DNA of 33,208 nt from a bacterium (GCA_021810245.1 JAJZJF010000011.1:1-33208); one strand, 5' to 3'; positions 13,270-22,498 are shown, counted from the first letter of the stretch. Made by a program: numbers and translations. The notes: generated from the letters alone by a model not told the origin.

Positions 13270-13530
13270 CTAAAAAGAAGGGAAGAGGTAAGGCCAGATA
13301 AGACCCAAGGCAATCAAAAAATATCCGCCTAAAATCAAGATTGGAGAAACCCAAGAAGCCCAGTTGCGGCCCAAAGGGTCACACCAAGATAAAACCCAAA
13401 AGCCCAAAACCGCCAACAAAATCCCGCCCCACATCAGCCTTTTCCCCCGCCAAGAGAAAAGCGGGGGTTGGGAAGGTTCCAAGAGAGAGGCTCTCTTGGG
13501 TTTTTTATCCCCGCGGCGATGGCGAGACAT
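13270..13530 (-). CDS. Small two-helix membrane protein
   Basis: The 86-residue product has a basic N-terminal tail (MSRHRRGDKKPKRAS) and two hydrophobic helices, LMWGGILLAVLGFWVLSWCD and VSPILILGGYFLIALGLIWP, joined by a short loop. The form is like small DUF3098-type membrane proteins, but I do not assign a family. It is the last gene of the long minus-strand run, 11 bp after the TPR gene. Its conserved position after TPR and rpsA could be checked in relatives. Confidence 0.6.
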   Translation of the reverse strand: MSRHRRGDKKPKRASLLEPSQPPLFSWRGKRLMWGGILLAVLGFWVLSWCDPLGRNWASWVSPILILGGYFLIALGLIWPYLFPSF

Positions 13531-13541
13531 GGCTTAAACCC

Positions 13542-14474
13542 TTAAAGATGCCTTCGCTTTCTTCTTTTTTGAGCCAAAAGAAAGCGCCGGACCTTTTTTA
13601 ACTCCTTTTTTGCTTGAGAATCTCTCGGATCAAGGCTTAAAGTCTTTTTCCAGAAGCTTTGCGACTCCCGGTAATGGCCCAATTTCTGCGATATATGGGC
13701 AAGAAAAAAATAAATTTTCTGGGGGGCAATTCCAATATCTTCATTTTCAGCCGGAACCGCCTTTAAAAAATGGCCGAGGGCTCCTTGATAGTCTTTTTGA
13801 CTCTCCGCAATTCTCCCTAAGTAAAATTCCGCTCTTTTGACGCCTGCCGGAGATGAAGTCTTGGCTAACTCGCTAAAGATTTCCGCTGAAGGGTTCTCCT
13901 CATGGTTTTTCCACAGGCAAAGGGCTAGGTTTTCTTTAATAACTGGGTCTTTGGGAGAAAAATAACTCAAGCGCTGATATTCCGCCAGCGCATCGTTATA
14001 GCGGCCCGCCTGAAACAATAGTTTCGCTTCCCTTTGCCGAATGTCTTCGTCGTCGTTAAAATTACGCAAATACCGCTGATATTCCTTAAGGGCAAAGGGG
14101 TAGAATCCCAAGTTTTGATACATGAGTCCCCTATAATAGAAAATACGCGGATCTAGGGATCCAAGAGAACGCGCCTCCTCAAGGGCATTAATGCCTTGCG
14201 GGTAGGAATTAGGGCCTTCTTTAAAGTAATCAATTCCTAGGCTCACCAAGGCCTTTAGGTCTTCGGGGTTATTTTTGAGCCTCAATTGCGCCTGAGAAAT
14301 CGTCAGAGCGGGATTTTTAGCGGAGGCCTTTCTTCCAAAAATAAGAACCGCTATGGCCAAGACTCCCACCAAGGCCAGGCAAGCCGACAAGATATAGGCT
14401 TTGAGTGGGTGGCGAGACTTCTCCCCCCCATGGCTTTTTTTAGTTTTGGCGAGGGGAGAATCTCCAGAAATCAT
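13542..14474 (-). CDS. TPR protein with N-terminal TM anchor
   Basis: This 310-residue protein has a short basic cytoplasmic tail, one TM helix (about residues 27-47, AYILSACLALVGVLAIAVLI) and a series of tetratricopeptide repeats: ALVSLGIDYFKEG, IFYYRGLMYQNLGFYPFALK, AKLLFQAGRYNDALAEYQRL, AEFYLGRIAESQKDYQGALG and YFFLAHISQKLGHYRESQSF. It ends in a very basic tail (AQKRRKRRHL). It overlaps the end of rpsA by 4 bp (ATGA) and is followed by the small membrane protein. TPRs mediate protein-protein contact, so an envelope scaffold role is likely. No specific function can be assigned. Confidence 0.7.
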   Translation of the reverse strand: MISGDSPLAKTKKSHGGEKSRHPLKAYILSACLALVGVLAIAVLIFGRKASAKNPALTISQAQLRLKNNPEDLKALVSLGIDYFKEGPNSYPQGINALEEARSLGSLDPRIFYYRGLMYQNLGFYPFALKEYQRYLRNFNDDEDIRQREAKLLFQAGRYNDALAEYQRLSYFSPKDPVIKENLALCLWKNHEENPSAEIFSELAKTSSPAGVKRAEFYLGRIAESQKDYQGALGHFLKAVPAENEDIGIAPQKIYFFLAHISQKLGHYRESQSFWKKTLSLDPRDSQAKKELKKVRRFLLAQKRRKRRHL

Positions 14475-15787
14475 TCTTCAGTTGACAAGATATCTCCCAA
14501 GGTCAACGGCGAGGGAGCTTTAAGATATTGGGCGACGCGAGCGCGCTCTTGTTTTTCATTATAGCGCTTGATGGAGACCAATAAGCGGAAAGTTTTGGCA
14601 TCAACTCCGGAAACCAGCGCTCCCACTTCATCTCCCACCTTGGGCGCTTCCTCATCCATTTGAGAAGCCGGGCAAAAAGCGACGACAGGACTGCCCTTCT
14701 TGACTTTTTCCGCAACAGGCTTTTGTCTGTCGCCTTTCACTTGAGAAGAAATGACCTTAAAAGCCGCTCCCGATGAGTCAATGGAAATCACCGTCCCGAT
14801 GACAATCGCGCCCGTTGGGTATTTCTTCCGCAACAATTCGGCGGGATTGGGAAGAAGCTGTTTAATCCCAAAATAAACCGCGCCTTCTGGCTTATTAGGA
14901 TCGGTTTCCGGCAGAATCTTTGAAACGACTTTAACCCGTAATTTGTCTCCGCGCTTGTAAAGCGGGGTAGAAGTCTCTCCCCAAGCGATATCCTCGGGAC
15001 GGATAAGCCCCTTAAATCCCCCGATATCAATCGTGAGACCTTCAACCGCAGTCTTGGAGATGCGGCCAAAGCGAACCTGCCCCGCCTCAATTTCAGAGAA
15101 TATTTTCGCGCGTCTCTGGGCCGCCTGCTCTTCTAAAATCGCCTTGCGAGAGACGACCACTCTTTTGTCCGATTCGTTTAAATCAATGATATAACACTCA
15201 ATTGTCTTGTTTAAAAGCGTTTCCGCATTGAAAACTGGGCGAAAGTCCGCCAAGGAAGTCGGCAAGAAAGCGGTGACGCCGGAAATGTCCACCAAAAACC
15301 CGCCCTTGATTCCAGAGACCACCTTGCCGGAAACCCGAGAATGCTCGCGGAAAGATTTTGCCACGCCTTCCCAAGACAACTCCATTTTCGCTTTTCTATG
15401 AGAAAGAAGAGTCGTTCCATCGGAGCGTTTTCCAGCATAGAGAACGGCGATTTTTTCTCCAGACTTAGGCATCTCGATAGCCAAAGAGGCCGCCGAATCT
15501 TTAGGTCCTTTATGTTGTTTCTTGGATAAATCCGGGCTCTTTAAATTTTTTTTAGGAGCGGAAAACGTAAAATCCGAAGCGGGGATAAAGCCTTCTCTCT
15601 TCTCTCCAATATCAACCCACACGCCTTCGGGAGTAGCAGAAATTACATTGGCCCAAACAATTTCCCGAGACGAGATTTTCTTGGACAGTCCTTCTTCTTG
15701 CGCGAAAAGAGCTTCCATCTCTCGCCGAGCTTCCCAATCTTCCTTGGACTCCGCCCCAACGGAATCATGCTGCATTTTATCTTCCAT
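14471..15787 (-). CDS. rpsA: Ribosomal protein S1-like, four S1 domains
   Basis: The 438-residue protein has a long acidic N-terminal stretch and four OB-fold S1 domains. Domain 1 (about 40-135) has VWANVISATPEGVWVDIGEK then REGFIPASDF. Domain 2 (150-215) has VSGKVVSGIKGGFLVDISGV then TAFLPTSLADFRP. Domain 3 (225-300) has RFGRISKTAVEGLTIDIGGF then KGLIRPEDIAW. Domain 4 (325-410) has IVIGTVISIDSSGAAFKVIS. It binds mRNA at the ribosome to help initiation. It is shorter than the six-domain S1 of E. coli, and domain 1 has an insert rich in Lys. It follows cmk, the common cmk-rpsA pair. Its stop overlaps the TPR gene start. Confidence 0.85.
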   Translation of the reverse strand: MEDKMQHDSVGAESKEDWEARREMEALFAQEEGLSKKISSREIVWANVISATPEGVWVDIGEKREGFIPASDFTFSAPKKNLKSPDLSKKQHKGPKDSAASLAIEMPKSGEKIAVLYAGKRSDGTTLLSHRKAKMELSWEGVAKSFREHSRVSGKVVSGIKGGFLVDISGVTAFLPTSLADFRPVFNAETLLNKTIECYIIDLNESDKRVVVSRKAILEEQAAQRRAKIFSEIEAGQVRFGRISKTAVEGLTIDIGGFKGLIRPEDIAWGETSTPLYKRGDKLRVKVVSKILPETDPNKPEGAVYFGIKQLLPNPAELLRKKYPTGAIVIGTVISIDSSGAAFKVISSQVKGDRQKPVAEKVKKGSPVVAFCPASQMDEEAPKVGDEVGALVSGVDAKTFRLLVSIKRYNEKQERARVAQYLKAPSPLTLGDILSTEE

Positions 15788-15836
15788 TTAACCTAACCTC
15801 TTAAGAGTAATCTATGCAAAATTTCAGTATATTGTA

Positions 15837-16526
15837 TTAAAGTTTTGCCCGACGGCGACGGACCATTTTGAGAATTTTCTGAGCTACCGCCCGCCGACTC
15901 ATATGAGTTGAGTCAATCAAAACGGCATCCTTGGCGAAACTTAAAGGGTTAATCTTTCTTTTCAAGTCTCCCAAATCCCTTTTTAAAATCGCCTCCTTGA
16001 TTTTCCCCCAATTAGCGTCTTGTCCCGCAGCTTTCAATTGATGGTAACGGCGCTTGGCCCTTTCTTCAACGGAGGCATCCAAATAAATTTTGAAATCCGC
16101 ATTAGGAAAAACATGGGTGGTGATGTCTCGCCCTTCCATAACGACCCCGCCATCTTTACCTAAAGCTCGCTGCAGCTTGCAGAAAAATTTTCGCACTCCG
16201 GGATAGGAAGCCACCTGGCTAGAGAAAGCCCCAACCCGCTCATCCCGTATATGGACTGACACTGGCACGTCATTGACGAAAGTCTTTAAGGTAACGCCAT
16301 CGGGGGAGGGACGAAATTCCCAATGAATTTGATGCGCTAATTTAACGACCTCTTTTTCATCGCTGACATCTAATTTGTTTTCCAAAGCCTTCCAGGTTAA
16401 AGCTCGGTACATCTCTCCAGTGTTGACAAAGTAATAACCCAAAGACTTCGCTACCCATTGACCAATAGTTGACTTCCCCACTCCGGCGGGACCGTCCATC
16501 GCGATAATAAAACCCTTTTTCTTCAT
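15837..16526 (-). CDS. cmk: Cytidylate kinase
   Basis: This 229-residue enzyme phosphorylates CMP and dCMP with ATP in pyrimidine nucleotide synthesis. It shows the P-loop DGPAGVGKST at residues 11-20, the NMP-binding GEMYRALTWKAL, then the RDITTHVFPNADFKIYLDAS core and the LID-like EERAKRRYHQL, then RDLGDLKRKINPLSFAKDA and IDSTHMS, all typical of bacterial Cmk. Length is normal. It starts in an ATGA overlap with the hisC stop and is followed 49 bp later by rpsA, the classic cmk-rpsA pairing. Confidence 0.93.
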   Translation of the reverse strand: MKKKGFIIAMDGPAGVGKSTIGQWVAKSLGYYFVNTGEMYRALTWKALENKLDVSDEKEVVKLAHQIHWEFRPSPDGVTLKTFVNDVPVSVHIRDERVGAFSSQVASYPGVRKFFCKLQRALGKDGGVVMEGRDITTHVFPNADFKIYLDASVEERAKRRYHQLKAAGQDANWGKIKEAILKRDLGDLKRKINPLSFAKDAVLIDSTHMSRRAVAQKILKMVRRRRAKL

Positions 16527-17620
16527 TTTAAAATGGCTTTCAAGCTCTTCAAAAGTTTAAGATGATCTTGTCTTTTCCCAATGCTGATGCGCACATGAAA
16601 GGAAAGCCCGTATTCATCCAAAGGGCGGATGATGATTCCGCGCTCAAGTAGTTTCTGAAAAAGTTGCTTTCCTGGAATGGGAGATTTCGTAAAAATAAAA
16701 TTGCAGGCGGAAGAAACAAGCTCAAACCCTAATTGAGGAAGAGACTTTTCTAAAAAGACTTTCTCTTTAAGATTAAGAGAAACTCCCTTCGAGAGAAATC
16801 CAAGATCTTTAATCGCCGCGATACAAGCCCGCTGGGCTGGCAGACTCACGTTAAAAGGCATCCGGATACGGTCCATCCATCCTATGGTTTCGGGATTGGT
16901 GACGACATATCCGACTCTCAAGCCCGCAAGGCCATAAGCCTTAGAAAAGGTTCTAAGAACAGCCACATTGGGTAGCCTAGGCGCCCACAAGGGAATGCTT
17001 TCGGGATAATCTTTTTCTAAACGCGCGTAATGATAATAAGCTTCGTCTAAAATCAAAATCGCCGAAGGCGGAAGGCGGGAAATAAACTTTTCAAGCTCTT
17101 TTTGGGAGTTATACGTCCCTGTAGGATTATTGGGGTTAGGAATAAAAACAAGGCGCGTTCTTTCGCTTAAGGCGCCGGCCATGGTCTCAAGATCTAATTT
17201 CCAATTTTTCATCGGAACCTCGATAACGCTTGCGCCCATCAAAAGCGATTGTTGGCGAAAACGGACAAAGGCGTATTGGGAGGTGAGGGCTTCTTGGTTT
17301 TCATCAAGAAAAGCCTCGCAAAAAAGGCGAATGATTTCATCCGAGCCGTTGCCAATCAAAACCGATTCTTCCGGGACTTTGTGAAATTGGGCCAAAGCCT
17401 TTCTTAATTCGGGGCTGGCCCCTTCCGGATAAAGAAAACAATCCTTGGAAGCTTTCCGGTAAACAGACATCGCCTTCGGAGAGACGCCCAAAGGGTTTTC
17501 GTTAGAGGCGAGCTTAACGACCTCTTTAAGCCCAAATTCCCTTCGGACCGATTCGATGGATTTCCCGGGAATATAAGGAGAAATTTTCCTTAGCGAGGGG
17601 CGAGGAACTATTTGGGACAC
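16523..17620 (-). CDS. hisC: Histidinol-phosphate aminotransferase
   Basis: The product of 365 residues is a fold-type I PLP enzyme making histidinol phosphate from imidazole-acetol phosphate. It has SPYIPGKS near the N-terminus, the substrate loop LASNENPLGVSP, the phosphate-binding IGNGSDEIIRLF, PNPNNPTGTY, the PLP contacts in ILILDEAYYHY and the Schiff-base Lys in TFSKAYGLAGLRVGY (K227), then the C-terminal FHVRISIG. A longer frame runs to 17710 but overlaps the pgeF end by about 100 bp. I chose GTG 17620, preceded by GAAGGAAGG and giving a normal start and 13-bp overlap. No other his genes are near. Some hisC-type enzymes also transaminate aromatic amino acids. Confidence 0.9.
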   Translation of the reverse strand: MSQIVPRPSLRKISPYIPGKSIESVRREFGLKEVVKLASNENPLGVSPKAMSVYRKASKDCFLYPEGASPELRKALAQFHKVPEESVLIGNGSDEIIRLFCEAFLDENQEALTSQYAFVRFRQQSLLMGASVIEVPMKNWKLDLETMAGALSERTRLVFIPNPNNPTGTYNSQKELEKFISRLPPSAILILDEAYYHYARLEKDYPESIPLWAPRLPNVAVLRTFSKAYGLAGLRVGYVVTNPETIGWMDRIRMPFNVSLPAQRACIAAIKDLGFLSKGVSLNLKEKVFLEKSLPQLGFELVSSACNFIFTKSPIPGKQLFQKLLERGIIIRPLDEYGLSFHVRISIGKRQDHLKLLKSLKAILK

Positions 17621-18333
17621 AACGGTCCTTCCTTCAGCGTGATAAAGGCAGCCATGCGTTCTGAGTCTCCTTGGCGATTTGAGAAATAGCCCGGCGAACA
17701 AACGGTGCATTCCGAACTTAAATAAATTGAATTTTCAGACAACCCCGCCCGCAATAGTTGGTTCTTGGCTTCGAGATTTAAATCAAGACGCAGTCCTTTT
17801 TTGTCTTCGATAAAATCCTCAGACGGGAAAAATTCCTTGATTTCAGGGCCTACTTCGCAGCAACAAGACCCGATATGAGGGCCGGCCGAGGCCAGCAACT
17901 CGCCCGCCTTAACGTTAAAGACTCTCTGTATCTCGGTCGCGGCAATATAGGCGAAACTTTTTGCCATTCCTCGCCATCCCGCGTGAAAAACTCCGAAAAC
18001 CGGGTTTTTTCTGGACCAAATAAAAAGTGGGACGCAATCCGCCACTAAGACAATGGGAATAATCCCTTCTTGGCGGCACACCCAGCCATCGCCTTCGAGA
18101 ATTTTTTCGCCGCCTTTCTCGGCCTCAAAAATCTTCGTTCCATGAACCTGGCTTAAGACGCGCGGAATTTTTCCGCTTAAGCCCGGGATTTCCGAAAAAA
18201 CTCGCTTACGAACCTGAAGGTCTTTGAGATTTCCCATAGAACGTTTAGTCAAACCGCCAAAAAAACCGCACTCGGCCATCCGCGAGTCCTGCCAGAGACC
18301 TTGCGATGAAACTTCAAGCTCTCTGATCGGCAT
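17608..18333 (-). CDS. pgeF: Peptidoglycan editing factor PgeF (laccase-domain family)
   Basis: The 241-residue protein has the YfiH/PgeF signature: SQVHGTKIFEAE, ADCVPLFIW, FHAGWRGMAKSFAY, GPHIGSCCCEVGPEI, then the Cys in CTVCSPGYFSNR. Members are cytoplasmic and hydrolyse misplaced L-Ser peptidoglycan precursors; older annotation called them multicopper polyphenol oxidases. The three metal-binding motif residues (H in QVHG, C in ADC, H in FHAGW) are present. It overlaps the kinase upstream by 20 bp and hisC downstream by 13 bp. Its role in peptidoglycan fidelity suits an operon with murB and fts genes. Confidence 0.88.
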   Translation of the reverse strand: MPIRELEVSSQGLWQDSRMAECGFFGGLTKRSMGNLKDLQVRKRVFSEIPGLSGKIPRVLSQVHGTKIFEAEKGGEKILEGDGWVCRQEGIIPIVLVADCVPLFIWSRKNPVFGVFHAGWRGMAKSFAYIAATEIQRVFNVKAGELLASAGPHIGSCCCEVGPEIKEFFPSEDFIEDKKGLRLDLNLEAKNQLLRAGLSENSIYLSSECTVCSPGYFSNRQGDSERMAAFITLKEGPLCPK

Positions 18334-19033
18334 AGAGTTTTGTTTTATTTTCAGGAGCGGGTTTAAGCGAACGAATAGGGCGAACCCATTTGGTAAAGCT
18401 GGAGGGCTTTAAAGAGTACTCATGGATCAATCGTACCACTTCGGAAATAGGCAGAAATTTTTCCCAATTGAGCCTTAATATCCGAACCCCCGCTTGTTCC
18501 ATTTCCGCAACAAACTGATCGTAGTTAGACTGAAGATATTTTAAATACTCAAGCGTAATTGTTTTCTCCATCGGGCGACCACGGGCTTTAATACGCTCAA
18601 GAGCGGTTTCAGGGCTGCATTGAATATAAATGAGAATTTGCGGAAAAACCAACTCGCGCAAAACCATATTGTCGAACAAATCGAGATAGGTGTTGTAGTC
18701 TAAATCTGAAATAATTTTATCCGGATGAGCGTTGAGCATCCGCGCAAAAATCGTGTCTTCCCAGATCGTCCGGTCTTGAACCACCCCTCTAATTTTTCCA
18801 AGGCTGATGCGGGCCACGAACTCACGGTGCTGCCTGAAACGATGATTGAGAAGCCAAACCTGCATCATCGTGCCGTAGGCTTTCATGTCATGATAAAAAT
18901 GCTCAAGATACGGATTTCCCTCGACTTCTTCCAGCACTGGCTCAAAATTAAGAGCCTTGGCCAAATCGACAGTCAAGGTGGACTTCCCAACTCCAATAGT
19001 TCCGGCGATCCCTATATAGCCTTCAGCAAACAT
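18314..19033 (-). CDS. Deoxynucleoside kinase, dCK/dGK family
   Basis: The 239-residue protein has the P-loop GIAGTIGVGKSTL (residues 8-20), LEEVEGNPYLEHFY, where Glu is the catalytic base, the DRTIWEDTIFARML motif (R88), and the LID Arg-rich AIERIKARGRP-like segment ALERIKARGRPMEK. Family members phosphorylate deoxyadenosine, deoxyguanosine or deoxycytidine in salvage; the substrate cannot be assigned from sequence. The last 20 bp overlap pgeF. It lies between pilT and pgeF. With cmk and ndk, it gives a nucleotide-kinase theme in the window. Confidence 0.85.
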   Translation of the reverse strand: MFAEGYIGIAGTIGVGKSTLTVDLAKALNFEPVLEEVEGNPYLEHFYHDMKAYGTMMQVWLLNHRFRQHREFVARISLGKIRGVVQDRTIWEDTIFARMLNAHPDKIISDLDYNTYLDLFDNMVLRELVFPQILIYIQCSPETALERIKARGRPMEKTITLEYLKYLQSNYDQFVAEMEQAGVRILRLNWEKFLPISEVVRLIHEYSLKPSSFTKWVRPIRSLKPAPENKTKLYADQRA

Positions 19034-19036
19034 TCT

Positions 19037-20116
19037 TTATCCCATCCTAATTTCTTGTTCAATTCCCTTCATTGCCAGCCTTAAATCATCAGGGCTGCTA
19101 GCGGCCTCCATGATATCGTTTTCGGAAGCCAATCCATCTTTAAAAAGACGGAAGAGAGATTGATTAAAGGTTTGCATCCCGTAAAATTGCCCCTTGGCGA
19201 TGGCTTGGGCAATTCCATTAGAATCGTTATCTTCAATGAGTTTTTTAATATGGGCAGTGACGATCATGATTTCCAGAGCTGGCACCCTTCCGCCCTTTGA
19301 ACAGGGCAAAAGTCTCTGACTGATCACGGCTTTGAGCGTTTCAGCCAACTCTTTACGCATTAAATTTTGTTGGTGGGGAGGATAGAGATCGATAATGCGG
19401 GTAATGGTCTGGGCCGTGTCAACCGTGTGCATTGTCGCCAAAACCAAGTGTCCGGTCTGAGCCGCCGTCAAAGCCGCCATGGTCGTTTCGAGATCGCGCA
19501 TTTCCCCAAGTAAAATAACGTCGGGGTCCTGCCTTAACGCCATTCTAAGACCCTCCGCAAAAGACTCGGTGTCCTGGCCGATTTCTCGCTGTGTAATAAT
19601 GGCCTTTTTATCTTTATGCAAAAATTCGATCGGATCCTCTACCGTTAAAATGTGACAAGGCCGGGTTTCATTAATTGCATCCACCATCGCCGCCAAGGTC
19701 GAAGATTTGCCGGAACCGGTCGCACCAGTCACCAGCACCAAGCCGCGCCTTAGATCCGCGATTTTTCGCAACGTCGCGCCTGGAAGTCTCAGCCCCTGAA
19801 AAGAGGGAATTTCAACCGGAATATAGCGAATGGCCAGGGACAAACGCCCTCTCTGATGGAACGCATTGACGCGGAAACGCGCGATATTTTCAACTTCAAA
19901 GGAAAAATCGCACTCGCCTTTTTCATCGAATATCTTTTTCGCATGAGGGGTGATCAATTTTTTTAAAATGTCCTCGACAAGAGCCTGGGTCAATATCTCC
20001 TGCGAAAAAGGCGTCAATTGCCCGTCAATTCGGATATGAGGGACCCCGCCGACTCTGAGATGAATATCGCTACCTTTTTTGTTGATAGTCGTCTGCAAAA
20101 CGCTCTGAATATCCAT
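19037..20116 (-). CDS. pilT: Twitching-motility ATPase PilT
   Basis: This 359-residue hexameric ATPase powers type IV pilus retraction. The N-terminus has GSDIHLRVGGVPHIRIDG. The core has Walker A GATGSGKSST (131-140), the Asp box VEDPIEFLH, Walker B DPDVILLGEMRD (197-208) and the His box GHLVLATMHT (222-231). The C-terminal GQFYGMQTFNQSLFRLFKDG matches the PilT end that distinguishes it from PilB/GspE, together with the short length. The AIRNL motif is diverged (HIKKLIED), so a PilU-like or modified activity is possible. It is placed 10 bp after ftsZ, which is uncommon. No pilus structural genes are in the window. Confidence 0.9.
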   Translation of the reverse strand: MDIQSVLQTTINKKGSDIHLRVGGVPHIRIDGQLTPFSQEILTQALVEDILKKLITPHAKKIFDEKGECDFSFEVENIARFRVNAFHQRGRLSLAIRYIPVEIPSFQGLRLPGATLRKIADLRRGLVLVTGATGSGKSSTLAAMVDAINETRPCHILTVEDPIEFLHKDKKAIITQREIGQDTESFAEGLRMALRQDPDVILLGEMRDLETTMAALTAAQTGHLVLATMHTVDTAQTITRIIDLYPPHQQNLMRKELAETLKAVISQRLLPCSKGGRVPALEIMIVTAHIKKLIEDNDSNGIAQAIAKGQFYGMQTFNQSLFRLFKDGLASENDIMEAASSPDDLRLAMKGIEQEIRMG

Positions 20117-20126
20117 GTAAGTCCCT

Positions 20127-21257
20127 CTATTTGAGCCTTCGAGTCTTGAGCCTCAGAAACGCGGGTTTGGATAAATCATCCAAATCCTGCGGCTTTGCGG
20201 CTTCAACATCGCCCTTTTTTCTCCCCGCGAGAATGGTCTCATTTGGAGCGTCCGGAAAATGATTGGTTTTAAAAAAGTGGCGCGGGTTTCTTCTCACCGG
20301 AAAGCCAGTCGCAATAACCGTAATGCGAATTGAATCCCCCAGAGAATCGTCATAGGCCTTTCCCATTTTAATTTTCGCGTCGGGGCTGGCCGCGCCCGTG
20401 ATTAAATCCATCACTTCTTCCATTTCCGCGAGCTTAAGCCCGTCTTTGCGCCCAGTGATATTGACGATTAAGCCCTTGGCTCCATCCATGACGACATTCT
20501 CAAGGAGAGGAGAATGGATCGCCGCCTTGGCCGCGGCCGCCGCGCGCCCCATGCCCGAGGCTTCTCCCATTCCGATCAAGGCCTCTCCGGCGTCTTTCAT
20601 AATCGCCCGCATATCGTTTAAGTCCATGTTAATATTGCCGGGCATGGTAATGACGTCTGAAATAGATTGCACCGCTTTTCTTAAGACGTCATCGGCTAAG
20701 TGAAACGCCGACTCGGCTGTTGTCTCTGAATCGCTGACATCAAGCAAACGCTGATTGGGAATTACGAGCAGGGTGTCTACGTTCTTGCGCATCTCTTGGA
20801 TTCCCTGTTCTGCAATGTTAGCGCGATTGAGTTTTTCAAAAGCGAAGGGCCTAGTGACAACGCCCACCGTTAAAGCTCCTAACTCGCGGGCAATTTGAGA
20901 AACCAAAGGCGCGCCTCCCGTTCCCGTTCCACCCCCCATCCCCGCGGTGATGAAAACCATATCCGACCCCTTGAGGATTTCGCGAATCTGTTCGGCGCTC
21001 TCTTCCATCGCCGCGCGCCCGCGCGCGGAATCTCCGCCAACCCCGAGACCCTTAGTGAGTTTTTCCCCGATTTGAACGCGAATATGCGCCAAACTTCTTC
21101 TAAGATCTTGGGCGTCGGAATTGGCCGCAATCAGTTCAACCGCCTTAACTCCAGCTTCCGCCATCCGGTTAATCGCGTTTCCGCCGGCTCCGCCGACTCC
21201 AATGGCCTTGATAACGGCGCGGGTTTCATGCACGTCCTCTAAAACCTGAATTTTCAT
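20127..21257 (-). CDS. ftsZ: Cell-division GTPase FtsZ
   Basis: The 376-residue tubulin homologue forms the Z-ring. It has GVGGAGGNAINRM, the tubulin signature GMGGGTGTGGAP, the T7 loop NMDLNDMRAIM with catalytic Asp residues (NxDxxD), and the C-terminal conserved peptide in KPAFLRLKTRRLK, which binds FtsA. The intervening linker is short (about 40 residues). ftsZ starts on the last base of ftsA (1-bp overlap), the normal dcw order. The residues EKLNRANIAEQGIQEMRK fit the family. All key positions are intact. Confidence 0.97.
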   Translation of the reverse strand: MKIQVLEDVHETRAVIKAIGVGGAGGNAINRMAEAGVKAVELIAANSDAQDLRRSLAHIRVQIGEKLTKGLGVGGDSARGRAAMEESAEQIREILKGSDMVFITAGMGGGTGTGGAPLVSQIARELGALTVGVVTRPFAFEKLNRANIAEQGIQEMRKNVDTLLVIPNQRLLDVSDSETTAESAFHLADDVLRKAVQSISDVITMPGNINMDLNDMRAIMKDAGEALIGMGEASGMGRAAAAAKAAIHSPLLENVVMDGAKGLIVNITGRKDGLKLAEMEEVMDLITGAASPDAKIKMGKAYDDSLGDSIRITVIATGFPVRRNPRHFFKTNHFPDAPNETILAGRKKGDVEAAKPQDLDDLSKPAFLRLKTRRLK

Positions 21258-22498
21258 TAAAAAAGTTCCTGAAAGACCGAAGTCATACTTTTAAGCCACG
21301 CCGGTTTTTTGCTGGGCATTACCCGGCGATTGGGGGAAGCGATAGAAAGAGGAAGAGAGTTGGCCAAAAGCCCCAGCGCGGTCGAATAAGCCGGAGAAGC
21401 CCAAATCGAATCCACCGCAAACATTTCGGGATGGGCGACCGCCACGCGAGCGGGCATGCCCAAAATTTGGTTTGCCGCGTCGCTCATTCCACGCATCAAA
21501 GCCCCCCCCCCCGCTAAAATGACTCCGCCGGGTCCGACGACATCCGCGTAGGAGGAATTTCGGATATCCTCTTCAATTAAAGTCAAAATTTCTTCGACCC
21601 GCGGAAGAACAATTCCCATGACCGCGCTCACCTTGATTTTGCCCGGGGTTCGGCCATCTACTCCGTTAAATTCCAATTCCTCGTCTTCTCCCAAAAAAGA
21701 CGGATGGGCAAACCCATGCTCCACTTTGAGGCGTTCCGCCGTCGCTAAAGAGGTGCGAAGTCCCACCGCCAAGTCTCGGGTGATGAAATCGGATCCAACA
21801 GGGAGCTCTTTGGAATAGCGAATGCTTCCCTCAGAATATATCCCGATTGAAACCGATTGTCCACCAATATCGACAAAAAGAGCTCCAAGCTCTTTTTCCT
21901 CGGGCGTCACCAAAACGTCTCCCGCGGCCAACAAACCATAAACCGTTTCCTTGGCCTCAAAACCCGCTTGAGCCACCGCTTTCGCCAAATTATTTAAGTG
22001 CGCCGAAGAAGCGGTGACAATATGAACCTCGACTTCCAACAAAGAGCCTTCCATCCCCACCGGATCTGGAACGCCTCTTTGACGATCTAAAGTGTATGAT
22101 TGCGGCATCACGTGTAGAATCTCGCGATCGGAAGAAAGAGGAAGGGCCTTGGCATTGGCGATGACGCCATCAACATCCTCAGGCGTTATTTCCTTATCAG
22201 TCCGGGCAATATTAAAGGCGCCCCGGTTATTAAAAGATTGCAAATGACTGCCGCGAATGCCAACGACAAGTTCTTTGACCTCACAATGGGAATCTTTCTC
22301 CGCCCGCTCAACCGCGTCTTGGATAGAGCGAGCCGTCTCTTGAATATTGATGACCACTCCGCCCTTGAGGCCGCGACAGGGGACGCTAGCCCCCCCAATA
22401 ACCCGCACCAAGCCCTGCCCTTCTCCGCGCTCGCCAATGAGGCAAGTAATGCGGCTACTGCCAATATCGAGCCCCGCCAACACATTTTCCGTAGACAT
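21257..22498 (-). CDS. ftsA: Cell-division protein FtsA
   Basis: This actin-like protein of 413 residues tethers FtsZ to the membrane. The phosphate loops are LAGLDIGSSRITCLIGE and ALFVDIGGQSVSIGIYSEG, and the adenosine motif is PGGVILAGGGALMRGM. The 1C domain includes HVMPQSYTLDRQRGVPDPVG, then GMEGSLLEVEVHIV, as in FtsA rather than MreB. The C-terminal KKPAWLKSMTSVFQELF is the membrane-targeting amphipathic helix. It begins 8 bp after ftsQ. There is a run of nine C residues at 21503-21511 that could be a phase-variable homopolymer, although the frame is open here. Confidence 0.96.
   Translation of the reverse strand: MSTENVLAGLDIGSSRITCLIGERGEGQGLVRVIGGASVPCRGLKGGVVINIQETARSIQDAVERAEKDSHCEVKELVVGIRGSHLQSFNNRGAFNIARTDKEITPEDVDGVIANAKALPLSSDREILHVMPQSYTLDRQRGVPDPVGMEGSLLEVEVHIVTASSAHLNNLAKAVAQAGFEAKETVYGLLAAGDVLVTPEEKELGALFVDIGGQSVSIGIYSEGSIRYSKELPVGSDFITRDLAVGLRTSLATAERLKVEHGFAHPSFLGEDEELEFNGVDGRTPGKIKVSAVMGIVLPRVEEILTLIEEDIRNSSYADVVGPGGVILAGGGALMRGMSDAANQILGMPARVAVAHPEMFAVDSIWASPAYSTALGLLANSLPLSIASPNRRVMPSKKPAWLKSMTSVFQELF

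Noticed and set aside
17621-17710. Longer hisC start
   Set aside because: It would overlap pgeF by about 100 bp; GTG 17620 has a strong Shine-Dalgarno sequence and a standard N-terminus.
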